From Oscillospiraceae bacterium MB24-C1 (GTDB taxonomy: Bacteria; Bacillota; Clostridia; Oscillospirales; Ruminococcaceae), in NCBI GenBank assembly GCA_030913685.1, contig CP133187.1, forward strand, positions 1,823,501 to 1,887,500: a stretch of 64,000 nucleotides of DNA. The letters run 5' to 3'. Position 1 is the first letter of the stretch, and each line of letters begins with the position of its first letter. The translations under genes were made by a program, and so were the position numbers. Positions 26,162-35,514 of the stretch are shown here, piece after piece. Below the pieces are notes generated by a model, which did not search any database, was not told the DNA's origin, and worked only from the letters and a program-made list of their open reading frames with translations.

Positions 26162-28049
26162 TTTTTTCCTCTCCCTTTCTCCGACGCCGAGAAAGCTCCA
26201 GCATCAGCACTGAAATGTCCGCAGGGGAGACCCCTGAGATATTCATGGCCGCACCCAAGCTTTCTGGTGCAACCTTTTTAAGCTTTTCGCGCGCCTCGAT
26301 ACGCAAACCCTTTATTTCGTAAAAGTCAATACCGCTAAGATCTATGCCCCGCAGACGCTGCATTTCGGCGGCCTGGGCCCGCTGCTTTTGAATATAGCCT
26401 GCATATTTGATCTCAATTTCAACCTGATCTGTCACAGCACGGGGAAGCTGCGGCCGCTTTTGATCAAACGGCTCGAGCATGGCGTAGGTAATCTGCGGTC
26501 GACGCAGCAAATCCCCCATCTTAACACCACTGACGAGCCGTGCCGTACCTTGTAATTCCAGCAATCGGTTTAGCTCCTCAGTGGGGGAGAGTGTTGTATT
26601 CTGCAAACGGGCAATTTCATCTCGCCGCTGCTGCTCACGCAGCAAAAACTGCTGCCAGCGTGCGTCGCTGATTAGCCCAATCTCCCGACCCTTGGGCGTC
26701 AAACGAGCTTCGGCATTATCCTGCCGCAACAAAAGGCGATACTCCGAGCGAGAGGTCATCATGCGGTAAGGCTCAGTAACACCTTTGGTTGTCAAATCAT
26801 CTATTAAGGTACCAATGTAACTTTCATCACGTGCCATAACAAAGGGGTTCAATCCGTCCAGTGACCGTACGGCGTTTATACCTGCGACAAGCCCCTGGGC
26901 CGCGGCTTCTTCATAGCCGGAGGTACCGTTAAACTGTCCCGCCCCGAAAAGGTTTTCAACCTTTTTACACATCAGAGAAGGGGAGAGCGCCAGCGGATCA
27001 ATACAATCGTATTCTATCGCATAGGCGGGACGCATAACCTTAACCTGCTCCAGCCCCGTAATCGAGTGGTAAAATGCGAGCTGCACCTCAAAGGGAAGTG
27101 AACTACTCACGCCTTGCAGATACATCTCCTCGGTATCTTCTCCCATTGGCTCGACAAAAAGTTGATGCCGTAGTTTATCAGAAAATCGTACCACTTTGTC
27201 CTCTATTGAGGGACAATATCGTGGGCCAACACCTTCAATTACTCCCGCAAACATGGGAGAACGGTGCAAATTGGCGCGGATAATCTCGTGGGTATTGGAA
27301 TTGGTGTAACCGATATGACACACCATTTTATTGGTAAGCGTACCCTCGTCGGTATCGACCGAAAACGGTATAATCTCTTCGTCACCGGGCTGAACCTCCA
27401 GCTTCGAGAAATCGATGGAGTTGCGGTTGACACGTGCGGGCGTACCGGTTTTAAACCGTCGCATAGGCAACCCTAACTCACACAAACAAGTCCCGAGCGC
27501 ATTGGCGGGGTGGCATCCGTCTGGGCCAGACTCCTGAGAAAATTCGCCGATGAAAATTTTTCCTTTTAGATAAGTTCCGGTGGCAATAATCACCGCCCGC
27601 ACCGGATAAATTGCGCCAAGCATGGTCACCACCGCTGAAACAGCACCATTTTCTGTTTCAATTTTTACAACCTCTGCCTGAATCAGGTCAAGATTTGGCG
27701 TACTTTCCACAACCTGTTTCATCACCTGATGGTAACGCAATCGGTCACTTTGCACACGCAGCGAATGCACGGCTGGCCCTTTTCCGCGGTTGAGCATACG
27801 GCTTTGTAACATCGTCTTATCCGCTATACGGCCCATCTCACCACCAAGTGCATCAATTTCGCGTACAATATGACCCTTGGCGGTTCCGCCAATTGATGGA
27901 TTGCAGGGCATGTTGGCGACGGCATCAAGAGATATTGTAAATAACGCCGTCTTTTTACCGAGACGAGCAGCCGCCAAGGCCGCTTCACAACCAGCATGTC
28001 CCGCCCCAATAACGGCAATATCATAGCTTTGCGCAATAAATTCGGTCAT
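26145..28049 (-). CDS. mnmG: tRNA uridine-34 5-carboxymethylaminomethyl synthesis enzyme MnmG
   Basis: A 634-residue FAD protein that with MnmE installs the cmnm5 group on wobble uridine. The FAD motif GAGHAGCEAALAAARLG (residues 16-32), the GCG-type signature MPCNPSIGGTAKGHIVREID, and GQFNGTSGYEEAAAQGL near residue 360 are all present. Start ATG 28049 preceded by GGGGG; 58 bp follow mnmE. Leftward operon with rsmG. Confidence 0.97.
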   Translation of the reverse strand: MTEFIAQSYDIAVIGAGHAGCEAALAAARLGKKTALFTISLDAVANMPCNPSIGGTAKGHIVREIDALGGEMGRIADKTMLQSRMLNRGKGPAVHSLRVQSDRLRYHQVMKQVVESTPNLDLIQAEVVKIETENGAVSAVVTMLGAIYPVRAVIIATGTYLKGKIFIGEFSQESGPDGCHPANALGTCLCELGLPMRRFKTGTPARVNRNSIDFSKLEVQPGDEEIIPFSVDTDEGTLTNKMVCHIGYTNSNTHEIIRANLHRSPMFAGVIEGVGPRYCPSIEDKVVRFSDKLRHQLFVEPMGEDTEEMYLQGVSSSLPFEVQLAFYHSITGLEQVKVMRPAYAIEYDCIDPLALSPSLMCKKVENLFGAGQFNGTSGYEEAAAQGLVAGINAVRSLDGLNPFVMARDESYIGTLIDDLTTKGVTEPYRMMTSRSEYRLLLRQDNAEARLTPKGREIGLISDARWQQFLLREQQRRDEIARLQNTTLSPTEELNRLLELQGTARLVSGVKMGDLLRRPQITYAMLEPFDQKRPQLPRAVTDQVEIEIKYAGYIQKQRAQAAEMQRLRGIDLSGIDFYEIKGLRIEAREKLKKVAPESLGAAMNISGVSPADISVLMLELSRRRRKGEEKNDSDR

Positions 28050-28107
28050 CCGAAAATTCCCCCAAGTAGAAGTTTAAACAAAAATAAATAGTTTTCAACA
28101 TGTTTCA

Positions 28108-29460
28108 CTATTTCCCAACACAGAACTTTGTGAAGACTTGTTCTATAACAGATTGTGACGCAGTGCGCCCCGTCAGCTCAGCAAGAGGCGCAATCGCTTC
28201 CTCAATCATAATTCCCACCACATCAAGTGTCACACCCGAATCAAGATGAAAAATGGCTTCAGAAAGCGCTTTTTCAGAACGCAGAACGCAGTCAAATTGA
28301 CGCTGAGAAGCGATAAGACAGCTGTCCTGCGTAAGGGTTATGCCCAATGCTTTCTTAATAGATTTTTTTAAATTTTCTATACCTTCGCCAGTCAGAGCAG
28401 AAATCTTAACATCCGCATCCGCCAAATGTTGAAAACTGTCGTTTTCTAGGTCTGTTTTATTTAAAACGACGAGATTTGGTCGTAATTTTACCTGTTCTAA
28501 CAGCGTTCTATCTTGATTTGTGACCGTTTTTGATTGATCTAAAAGATATAAAACCAAGTCACTTGTTTCGATGGCATCCATAGCGCGCTTTATGCCAATA
28601 CGCTCGATTTCGTCGCCGGTTTCACGAATTCCCGCTGTGTCCAAAAGGTGAATAGTGATACCGTCCAATTCAGCGGGTGCTTCGATAATATCCCGCGTAG
28701 TACCAGCGATGTCGGTGACAATAGCGCGATCGCTCCCACTTAAATAATTAATCAAAGTTGATTTTCCAACATTAGGACTACCGGCAATTGCTACTTTTAT
28801 TCCTTTTTGTATAAGTCTCCCGGTATTATACTGACATGCAAGCTCTTTCAACTGTGCTAGTACCGCTTCAAAGGTTTCGCGTAGTTCTTCGCGGGTGATG
28901 GCAGGCGCGTCCTCTTCCTCGGGGTAATCACTCCAAACTGCAAGCTGTGCTGCTGCAAAGCTAAGTTTATCACATAAAGATTGCACACGTTTACCCAGTT
29001 CGCCGGTTCTACGCTGTTGCGCTGCATTAGTGGCAAGTTCGCTTTCAGCTTCAATTAATTCGGCTACTGCCTCAGCTTGGGATAAATCTAATTTCCCGTT
29101 TTCAAAAGCTCTTTTAGTAAATTCTCCAGCACCCGCAGGTGCAGCCCCTGCGGCAATACAAGCTGATACTAGTCTAGCGGCAATCAGCGGGTTACCATGG
29201 CAGGAAAGCTCAACCATATTTTCTCCGGTATAACTTTTTGGTGCGCGGTACACAAGAGCCACCACTTCGTCAACCAGTCCACTGTCGGAAAACACCTCGC
29301 CATAAGCGGCATGATATCCCGGCAGGTTATTTAGGCTTTCGGCATAAAAAGGACGAAAAATTTTATCGGCAATTGTTATGGCATCAACGCCAGAAAGACG
29401 CACAACCGCAATAGCACTGTGTGCGGGGGGAGTACTCAGAGCAACAATGGTTCGATTCAT
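28108..29460 (-). CDS. mnmE: tRNA modification GTPase MnmE (TrmE)
   Basis: A 450-residue protein: folate-binding N-terminal domain (VVRLSGVDA ...), helical domain and embedded G domain with G1 GSPNVGKST, G2 TTR (in GTTRDII), G3 DTAGIRETGDEIE and G4 NKTD. It ends in the strictly conserved FCVGK, whose cysteine is catalytic. Acts with MnmG on tRNA. Start ATG 29460 with TTGGAG. A terminator of jag lies between jag and this gene, so a separate promoter or read-through is needed. Confidence 0.97.
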   Translation of the reverse strand: MNRTIVALSTPPAHSAIAVVRLSGVDAITIADKIFRPFYAESLNNLPGYHAAYGEVFSDSGLVDEVVALVYRAPKSYTGENMVELSCHGNPLIAARLVSACIAAGAAPAGAGEFTKRAFENGKLDLSQAEAVAELIEAESELATNAAQQRRTGELGKRVQSLCDKLSFAAAQLAVWSDYPEEEDAPAITREELRETFEAVLAQLKELACQYNTGRLIQKGIKVAIAGSPNVGKSTLINYLSGSDRAIVTDIAGTTRDIIEAPAELDGITIHLLDTAGIRETGDEIERIGIKRAMDAIETSDLVLYLLDQSKTVTNQDRTLLEQVKLRPNLVVLNKTDLENDSFQHLADADVKISALTGEGIENLKKSIKKALGITLTQDSCLIASQRQFDCVLRSEKALSEAIFHLDSGVTLDVVGIMIEEAIAPLAELTGRTASQSVIEQVFTKFCVGK

Positions 29461-29483
29461 GACTTTTTCTCCAAAGATTCTTT

Positions 29484-29516
29484 AAAAGGGGATGTTGCGC
29501 TGCAACATCCCCTTTT
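29484..29516 (-). terminator. Terminator after jag
   Basis: A perfect 15-bp stem (29484-29498 with 29502-29516), three-base loop, A/T runs on both ends. It is in the 62-bp gap between jag and mnmE. Confidence 0.9.
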
Positions 29517-29522
29517 TCTATT

Positions 29523-30458
29523 TTACAGGTCAATCTTGCCGTAAAGAGGTTTATTGGCTGCTTCTGCCGGAGCAACCTCGCGCTTGCTGCTCTCTTTATA
29601 GGGCGCTGGCTTTTCACGGCGCGGTCCTCGGCTACGATTGCCGTCCCGGTTATCACGATTCCCGCCGCGGTTACCACGAAAACTGCCATCCCGGCGTCCA
29701 TCAGACGCACCTCCGGTATGAGATCCGCGGTTTGATTTACCTCTGGACCGGTTTTCATACCGGTCACCCGATTGTTGTTGAGGGCGCGGATTTGTGCTGG
29801 AAATAATAACACAGCGATTAGGCTCTTCACCAATAGAACTGGATGTAACGCCTTCAATCTCCGAAATAGTAGCATGAATAATCCGGCGCTCATAAGGGTT
29901 CATCGGCTCTAATGTGGTATTTCGCCCTGTTTTGATCACCGCAGCTGCCAGCTTTTTTGCCAACTGCTCAAGTGTGTTGCGACGTCTTTCGCGATAGTTG
30001 CCCGAATCAATGACCACACGCAGATAATCACCTTCAACGCGGTTAGCTGCTAACCCGGTCAAATACTGAATAGCATCAAGCGTTTCTCCGCGACGGCCAA
30101 TCGCCACACCGGAAACATCGCCATTAATTTTAAGAGTAACATTATTTTCTTCCTGCGAAGTGGTAACAGTAATTTGGTCTAGGCCCATTGCTTTGACAAT
30201 GTCGAGAACATACTGTTGGGCAACCTCGATTTTGCCATCAAGATTAGGCGTTTCTAGCACGATCTCGGGTGTTTCTACATCCGGTTCCTCTTTAAAAACC
30301 CTCACCTTGGCAGGCGTTTGGCTAAAACCCAAAAAACCCTTATGTGGCATATCAATAATTTCAAAATCGATTTCATCCCGGCCCAAGCCCAATTGCTCAC
30401 AGCCAGCGTCAATCGCGGCATCCACGGTTCTGCCAGTAGCAATAATTTCTTTGATCAC
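29523..30458 (-). CDS. jag: RNA-binding protein Jag (KhpB/EloR) with an RG-rich tail
   Basis: A 311-residue protein. In order: Jag-N domain (MIKEIIATGRTVDAAID; PHKGFLGFS), KH domain with GXXG variant IGRRGETLDAIQYL (about residues 123-136), R3H domain (RRIIHATISEIEGVTSSSIG) and an unusual 90-residue C-terminal tail rich in Arg, Gly, Asn and Asp, with repeated RG/RGG units. Jag/KhpB binds RNA and controls cell elongation in Firmicutes and is encoded next to yidC here as elsewhere. GTG 30458 is the start (AAGGAG 9 bases upstream). The RG tail is longer than I expect in the family; see finding. Confidence 0.93.
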   Translation of the reverse strand: MIKEIIATGRTVDAAIDAGCEQLGLGRDEIDFEIIDMPHKGFLGFSQTPAKVRVFKEEPDVETPEIVLETPNLDGKIEVAQQYVLDIVKAMGLDQITVTTSQEENNVTLKINGDVSGVAIGRRGETLDAIQYLTGLAANRVEGDYLRVVIDSGNYRERRRNTLEQLAKKLAAAVIKTGRNTTLEPMNPYERRIIHATISEIEGVTSSSIGEEPNRCVIISSTNPRPQQQSGDRYENRSRGKSNRGSHTGGASDGRRDGSFRGNRGGNRDNRDGNRSRGPRREKPAPYKESSKREVAPAEAANKPLYGKIDL

Positions 30459-30472
30459 GTTACTTCACTCCT

Positions 30473-31567
30473 TTACTTCACGTCTTCGTCGGTTACCTCT
30501 ACAAACTCTTCACCGTAGCGTTCAGCGTCACGCTTTCTTGCGGCAGCTAACTTGCGGCGCGTAATCTCTTTTTGGGATAGACTTCCTTCGTTTGGATTTT
30601 TGATGTTTTCTTCTTTAGCTTTTTTCTTCTGATCAATACGCTCCTGACGCTCACGCTCACGCAACTCGGCTTCAGCAGCCTTTGCTTTTTCAATTTCTTC
30701 CGCCGGATTCATAATTTTGTTCAAAATGATGCTCTGAACCGTCGACAGCATATTCGATATAAGCCAGTAGATACCCACACCGGCCGGAACGACAAATGAA
30801 ATCCAGACGCTCATCATCGGCATCATAAACAACATGCTGTTGGTCATGCCGGCCATCTGACCGTCGGTGCTAGAAGCGGTGGACTGCTTGGTCACCATGC
30901 TCATCATCAGCGAAGTCACACCAGAAAGAATCGGAATCAATAAAAGGACAATATAAAGGCCGATCGGTTTATCTCCGGGTGTAAGAGAAGGCTGCTCACC
31001 CAAAAACAGACCAAAAAGCGAAAAATCAAAATTAGAAAGCTTATCGGTAACATCTGCACCAAGGCCTTCTACAAAAGGCGTGGGATTAATCTTAACCGCA
31101 TTTAATACGCTTATTTCCTTAGAATAATTACTCACCCCGCCGGCACCCAATACACTAGTGGCAATTTCAATTGCCTTGCTGATCGTCTCGCTGGGAAGTC
31201 TGAGCATATGTTTAATGGGGCTGTAGATGACATCCAGCATACCGAAAAGAATCGGAAACTGAATGAACATCGGTAAACAGGAAGACATGGGGGAGAAGCC
31301 CTCTTCGTTGTACAGCTTTTGGAGCTCTTCAGAATACTTTTGCTTGTTGTTGCCGTAGGCCTTTTGAAGCGCCTTCATCTTTGGCTGCATTCTGGCGTTA
31401 GAGATCATACCCTTTTGCTGCTTGATTCCAAGCGGAATCATTATAATCTTGACGAGTACCGAAAACAGGATAAGTGTGATGCCATAATTGTGTGTGAGTT
31501 GGTTGATGTAGTACATGATAAACCCGAGAACCCAGCCCACCGGCGCAAACAAATTTACAATGCTCAT
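30473..31567 (-). CDS. yidC: Membrane protein insertase YidC
   Basis: A 364-residue insertase (Oxa1/Alb3 family) without the large periplasmic domain of Gram-negative forms. It has hydrophobic helices in the order expected, the conserved KMKALQKAYGNNKQKYSEEL coiled cytoplasmic loop and the motif PMFIQFPILFGMLDVIYSP. The C terminus is strongly charged (EKAKAAEAELRERERQERID), likely contacting the ribosome. ATG 31567 has TTGGAGGA. Operon with yidD, rnpA and rpmH. Confidence 0.96.
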   Translation of the reverse strand: MSIVNLFAPVGWVLGFIMYYINQLTHNYGITLILFSVLVKIIMIPLGIKQQKGMISNARMQPKMKALQKAYGNNKQKYSEELQKLYNEEGFSPMSSCLPMFIQFPILFGMLDVIYSPIKHMLRLPSETISKAIEIATSVLGAGGVSNYSKEISVLNAVKINPTPFVEGLGADVTDKLSNFDFSLFGLFLGEQPSLTPGDKPIGLYIVLLLIPILSGVTSLMMSMVTKQSTASSTDGQMAGMTNSMLFMMPMMSVWISFVVPAGVGIYWLISNMLSTVQSIILNKIMNPAEEIEKAKAAEAELRERERQERIDQKKKAKEENIKNPNEGSLSQKEITRRKLAAARKRDAERYGEEFVEVTDEDVK

Positions 31568-31626
31568 TTAGTTTCCTCCAATATCATCTTTAAAAAGACG
31601 CACCGAATAAGGCGATAAGAGGGGGT

Positions 31627-31905
31627 TTAGCGGCGCTTGTCCTTTTTATTCTTTTTGCAATAAACAAGATATTCTCTGCGGAAGGTAAAATGCTCCGGTA
31701 CGGGATCATATCCACCCTTTGCAAAGGGATTACAGCGCAAAATGCGCCAAACCGAAATTAACCCGCCCCTTATCGCGCCAAAGCGATCGATCGCCTCTAA
31801 GGCATAGCTGGAGCAGGTTGGAATATAAATACAGCGCGGCTGCGTATAGCGCGATATACCTTCTCTATAAAGATAAATCAATGCTTTAATTATGCGCTTC
31901 ATCAT
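31627..31905 (-). CDS. yidD: Membrane protein insertion efficiency factor YidD
   Basis: A 92-residue protein with the family signature [27 protein letters not shown] and [17 protein letters not shown] split over the first two thirds (positions 13-65). It sits at the inner membrane and helps YidC. It overlaps the end of rnpA by 20 bp and lacks its own clear ribosome site, so translation is coupled. Confidence 0.95.
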   Translation of the reverse strand: MMKRIIKALIYLYREGISRYTQPRCIYIPTCSSYALEAIDRFGAIRGGLISVWRILRCNPFAKGGYDPVPEHFTFRREYLVYCKKNKKDKRR

Positions 31906-32239
31906 TTGAAATTAAATAAGGAGATAGATGTTTTTTCATGACTTTATAGACCTCCTGCATGGTGCAGTTGGTGGTTCTGGCCCGGGCAACAAATACAATA
32001 TCATAGCCATTGTCTTGAGAAAAACGAGGCAGAAGGAGGCGGTACGCCTCCCTAATTATTCTACGTGCCCGGTTGCGGTCATGCGCTTTACCGATCTTTT
32101 TACTCGTAGTGATACCAATGCGGTTAAAACCTAAACGGTTTTTGGCCACATAGGTTACTAAAGAGGCGCCAACTGCACCCTTTTTTCGGTAAAGCCTTCT
32201 GAAATCATGGTTCTGGTTTAACGAGACTGTCTTTTGCAA
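31886..32239 (-). CDS. rnpA: Ribonuclease P protein component
   Basis: A 117-residue basic protein that binds the RNase P RNA and aids pre-tRNA 5' processing. The RNR signature is [21 protein letters not shown]. The start is uncertain: TTG 32239 gives [17 protein letters not shown], matching where clostridial RnpA proteins begin; ATG 32260 would add seven residues and the open frame reaches 32299, inside the rpmH hairpin. Overlaps yidD. Confidence 0.92.
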   Translation of the reverse strand: MQKTVSLNQNHDFRRLYRKKGAVGASLVTYVAKNRLGFNRIGITTSKKIGKAHDRNRARRIIREAYRLLLPRFSQDNGYDIVFVARARTTNCTMQEVYKVMKKHLSPYLISNDEAHN

Positions 32240-32291
32240 CTCCAGAATACCCTTTCGCATGCCTTCGTCTCTCGAACGAAAAACAGAAATA

Positions 32292-32320
32292 AAGGTCACA
32301 CAGACAAACGGTGTGACCTT
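32292..32320 (-). terminator. Hairpin between rpmH and rnpA
   Basis: AAGGTCACAC (32292-32301) and GTGTGACCTT (32311-32320) form a 10-bp stem just after the rpmH stop, followed on the minus strand by TATTTCTG. Weak U tract: a partial terminator or processing hairpin that could make rpmH mRNA more abundant than rnpA. Confidence 0.6.
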
Positions 32321-32326
32321 AACACA

Positions 32327-32461
32327 TTAGTACGTGAGCCTTGCTCTGCCCTTTGCACGACGGCGGGCGAGTACCTTGCGACCGTTTCTCGTTTTCATTC
32401 TCTTACGAAAACCATGTTCTTTCTTACGCTGAAGCTTCTTCGGCTGATAGGTTCTTACCAC
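32327..32461 (-). CDS. rpmH: 50S ribosomal protein L34
   Basis: A 44-residue basic protein, too short for most ORF listings: GTG 32461 start (AAGGAGGGG 6-7 bases before it), then [20 protein letters not shown], later [15 protein letters not shown], stop TAA at 32327-32329. It is the first gene of the leftward unit at the origin. Confidence 0.97.
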   Translation of the reverse strand: MVRTYQPKKLQRKKEHGFRKRMKTRNGRKVLARRRAKGRARLTY

Positions 32462-32499
32462 AGAAAACCCCTCCTTTCAGGGAAACCTTGCAGTTAACT

Positions 32500-32529
32500 A
32501 GTATAGACTAAAAAGCCCTGTAAAGTCAA
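32500..32529 (-). promoter_or_regulatory. Promoter of the rpmH operon
   Basis: Minus strand TTGACT (32529-32524), 18 bases, TATACT (32505-32500). Confidence 0.75.
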
Positions 32530-32780
32530 GAACCTTTTTATTAAAAACATTGTATTTATCAGCATTTTTCAGGAATATGTCCGCTTAAATATATTGACAT
32601 CTTTCTTTTGAAAAATTTAATTCCTTTTTTACGCAATTTTGTTCTTTTTGAAGCTAATTTCTTTTCCTATTCCTATTATATATATTATCCTGTATCACGG
32701 TTGAAAGATTGACTTTTTTATGCTATTATAAACTAGAATATTTGTATGCGGCCGAATGGCCGTTTTTTGGAGGTTAGTTC
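32530..32780. promoter_or_regulatory. rpmH-dnaA intergenic region (AT-rich, possible origin arm)
   Basis: AT-rich non-coding sequence. Two poor DnaA-box look-alikes (TTATCAGCA near 32568 and TTATCCTGT near 32685) differ from TTATCCACA at two positions each. A dnaA promoter is given separately. Confidence 0.5.
32701..32729 (+). promoter_or_regulatory. Likely dnaA promoter
   Basis: TTGAAA (32701-32706), 17 bases, TATTAT (32724-32729). An overlapping TTGACT at 32710 with TAGAAT at 19 bases is an alternative. Confidence 0.55.
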
Positions 32781-34121
32781 ATGGATTCTACCATGGAAAT
32801 GTTTGAGCTGATTAAGGATTATTGCCGTCAGCAAATGCCGGCAGGGCCTTATTCGCTCTGGATTAAAGACATTGTTTGTGAAAAATTTGATCATACCGGT
32901 GCTGTTTTAGCTGTTCCTACCGATTTTCGCAAGCAAATTATAGAGGCAAAGTACTTTGAGTTTTTATCTACTGCTTTTAAAGAAGTATTGGGCTTTTCAG
33001 TAGATTTAACAATTGTCAGCGAAGAAGATACTAAAACCGAAGCGCCTAAACTTGAACCGACACCCGCCAAAAAAGAATCGCTGGATATGAATTTTTCTTC
33101 TGTCGGCGAATATGATTACACTTTTTCAACCTTTATTGTCGGCGCTTCAAATAAATTTGCTCATGCGGCCAGTTTGGCAGTGGCCACCAATCCGGCCTCA
33201 TCGTATAACCCGTTGTTTATCTACGGCGGTTCAGGACTTGGTAAAACGCATTTGCTCAATGCAATCTGTGCCGAAATTTCACAAAGCCAACCTGATTTCA
33301 AAATAATATATGTCAAAGGCGAAGATTTTACCAACGAGCTAATTACCGCAATCAAAACAGAGCGAACAAAATATTTTCATGATAAATACCGGCAGGCGGA
33401 TGTTCTGTTGGTGGACGATATTCAATTTATAAGTGGTAAAGAAATGACGCAGGAAGAATTCTTCCACACCTTTAACACGCTTTATGAAGCCAACAAACAA
33501 ATTGTCTTAACCTCCGACCGGCCACCCAAAGAAATAAAAACGTTAGAGGACAGGCTTCGTACCCGTTTTGAATCGGGCCTTATTGCTGACGTTCAACCTC
33601 CAGACTATGAGACCAGAGTTGCCATTTTGCGCAGAAAAGCCGAGCTTTTAGATATCAGCTTGCCGGATGACGTCACAGAATATATCGCCAACCGGTTAAA
33701 AACCAATATTCGTCAGCTTGAAGGCACTGTCAAAAAAATTAAAGCTTTTAAGCTTTTAGCCAACAGCCCGCCCTCCATTTCAATCGCTCAAAACGCAATA
33801 CGCGATATTTTAAATGATAGTCAGCCCATTTCAGTAACGGTTGACCGCATTATCAATGAGGTCTCTCGTTCATTTGAAGTGTCGGTTCAGAATATTCGCT
33901 CCATGGACAGAACTGCTCCGGTTTCTGCAGCGAGACAAGCTGCAATGTATATTATCCGAGAGGTTGCACATCTTTCAATGTCCGCCATTGGCGAAGAATT
34001 TTCAGGACGTGACCATTCAACGGTTGTTTATACCATTAATCAAACTAAGAAACTTATGAAGAATAATCCGCACTTTAAAAACACCATTGAGGACATCATT
34101 AAAAATGTTCGCGATAGCTGA
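32781..34121 (+). CDS. dnaA: Chromosomal replication initiator DnaA
   Basis: A 446-residue initiator. Domain III AAA+ shows Walker A GGSGLGKTHLL (about residues 150-160), Walker B VLLVDDIQFISGKE and the sensor segment TSDRPPKEIKTLEDRLRTRF. Domain IV has the DnaA-box signature GRDHSTVVYTINQ close to the C terminus. Start ATG 32781 behind TTGGAGGT. It opens the rightward dnaA-dnaN-S4-recF-remB-gyrB-gyrA series. Confidence 0.98.
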   Translation: MDSTMEMFELIKDYCRQQMPAGPYSLWIKDIVCEKFDHTGAVLAVPTDFRKQIIEAKYFEFLSTAFKEVLGFSVDLTIVSEEDTKTEAPKLEPTPAKKESLDMNFSSVGEYDYTFSTFIVGASNKFAHAASLAVATNPASSYNPLFIYGGSGLGKTHLLNAICAEISQSQPDFKIIYVKGEDFTNELITAIKTERTKYFHDKYRQADVLLVDDIQFISGKEMTQEEFFHTFNTLYEANKQIVLTSDRPPKEIKTLEDRLRTRFESGLIADVQPPDYETRVAILRRKAELLDISLPDDVTEYIANRLKTNIRQLEGTVKKIKAFKLLANSPPSISIAQNAIRDILNDSQPISVTVDRIINEVSRSFEVSVQNIRSMDRTAPVSAARQAAMYIIREVAHLSMSAIGEEFSGRDHSTVVYTINQTKKLMKNNPHFKNTIEDIIKNVRDS

Positions 34122-34391
34122 TTCAACTTTTTTTAAGTGTTTAAATGTTTATAAATTCGACTAATTTTTAAAGTTCTTCTTAACATTTAACCACATGCTT
34201 CTAACGGTTTTAAACATGCCATTTTAAGGCAGTGTTATTTTTATTTTTTTTCAAAAGATCTTTCAAGAGTTTTTTTCATCGATTTTCTCCTGTCTGATCG
34301 TTGTTTTTGAATGTTTTAACATAATTAACGGCCCCTACTGCTACTACTAGATATTATTTTCTTTCTGTCTTTTTTAGAAAAGGAGATCATT
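34122..34391. other. dnaA-dnaN intergenic region, probable unwinding part of oriC
   Basis: A 270-bp non-coding AT-rich gap. It holds one near-match DnaA box TTAACCACA (34187-34195), a GGCCCC cluster (34330-34335) and directly after it a DnaA-trio array (34335-34349) followed by AT-rich sequence before dnaN. This order, boxes - GC cluster - trios - AT-rich, is that of the Bacillus basal unwinding system. Confidence 0.6.
34335..34349 (+). other. DnaA-trio array
   Basis: CTA-CTG-CTA-CTA-CTA on the plus strand, i.e. 3'-GAT-5' type trios on the minus strand: four perfect and one near-perfect in phase, right after a GC cluster. Such trios load DnaA onto single strand during origin opening. Confidence 0.6.
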
Positions 34392-35501
34392 ATGAGAATT
34401 AAATGTGAAAAAACGATTCTTTGCGATGCCGCATCGGTTGTCAGCAGAGCGGTATCGTCTCGCTCGCCACTGCCAACTCTTGAAGGAATTCTAATTAGAA
34501 CTGCGGATAATGCCATTGAGCTATTTGGCTACGATCTTGATATTGGCATCTCCACTAAAATTGACGCCCAAATTGAGGCCGCGGGGGAGATTGTACTTCC
34601 AGCCAAAGTTCTGCTTGACATTGTCAAAAAGTTACCCGGTGAATTTGTAACCATAACAGTTGGAGAAAAATGTCTGACCGAGATTAAAAGCGGGTTTTCA
34701 GAATTTACAATTTTGGGTATGCCAGCTGATGAATTCCCAGAATTTCCGTCGATTGGCGAGGTCACCGATTTTAGTGTGACCGAAGATGTTTTAAAATCTA
34801 TGATTGATCAGACTATATTTGCTATTAGTCAGTCCGATGCAAAGCCGATTCATACCGGTTCTTTATTTGAAATTAAGAGCGGTTCATTTTCAGTCGTATC
34901 AATAGACGGTTACCGGCTGGCACTGAGAAATGAAAAAGTTTCTTTTGATAGTGATATTAGTTTTGTCATACCTGGGCGGGCATTAAACGAAGTTTCTAGA
35001 ATATTGAGCGAAAGTTCAGACGAGCTTGTGGGTATGCAAATTTCCAAAAAGCATATTGTTTTTCATATCGGTGACTTTCAGGTGTTTTCGCGTCTGTTAG
35101 AAGGCGATTTCCTTGATTATAATGCTGCTATACCAAAAACGAGCAGCACAACGGTTAAAATTAATACGAGAGAATTTATTGAGGCCGTTGAACGTGTTAG
35201 TCTTTTAATTTCTGACCGGATCAAAAGTCCACTGCGTATTAAATTTGTAGAGGATGAAATTATTTTAAATTGTTCGACTGCGCTAGGGCGCGCAGTCGAT
35301 ACAGTTGCAGCTTCAATTGAGGGTGGTACACTCGAAATGGGTTTTAATAACCGCTATTTACTCGATGCATTACGTGCGGCGCAATGTGACGAGGTTTGCT
35401 TAGAAATATCTGGGCCACTCTCACCAATGAAAGTAGTTCCAATTAATTCAACCGCATTTGTTTTTCTTGTGCTTCCGGTTCGCTTAAAATCTGAAATGTA
35501 A
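34392..35501 (+). CDS. dnaN: DNA polymerase III sliding clamp (beta subunit)
   Basis: A 369-residue three-domain ring protein that tethers the replicase to DNA. N terminus MRIKCEKTILCDAASVVSRAV, the DAKPIHTGSLFEI mid-part and C-terminal VPINSTAFVFLVLPVRL are clearly clamp-like. ATG 34392 follows AAAAGGAG. Its place after dnaA is the usual one. Confidence 0.97.
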   Translation: MRIKCEKTILCDAASVVSRAVSSRSPLPTLEGILIRTADNAIELFGYDLDIGISTKIDAQIEAAGEIVLPAKVLLDIVKKLPGEFVTITVGEKCLTEIKSGFSEFTILGMPADEFPEFPSIGEVTDFSVTEDVLKSMIDQTIFAISQSDAKPIHTGSLFEIKSGSFSVVSIDGYRLALRNEKVSFDSDISFVIPGRALNEVSRILSESSDELVGMQISKKHIVFHIGDFQVFSRLLEGDFLDYNAAIPKTSSTTVKINTREFIEAVERVSLLISDRIKSPLRIKFVEDEIILNCSTALGRAVDTVAASIEGGTLEMGFNNRYLLDALRAAQCDEVCLEISGPLSPMKVVPINSTAFVFLVLPVRLKSEM

Positions 35502-35514
35502 AGGGCTATAAAAT

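Noticed and set aside
32530-32780. Canonical DnaA boxes in the rpmH-dnaA gap
   Set aside because: Only two-mismatch look-alikes were found, so they are not annotated as boxes.
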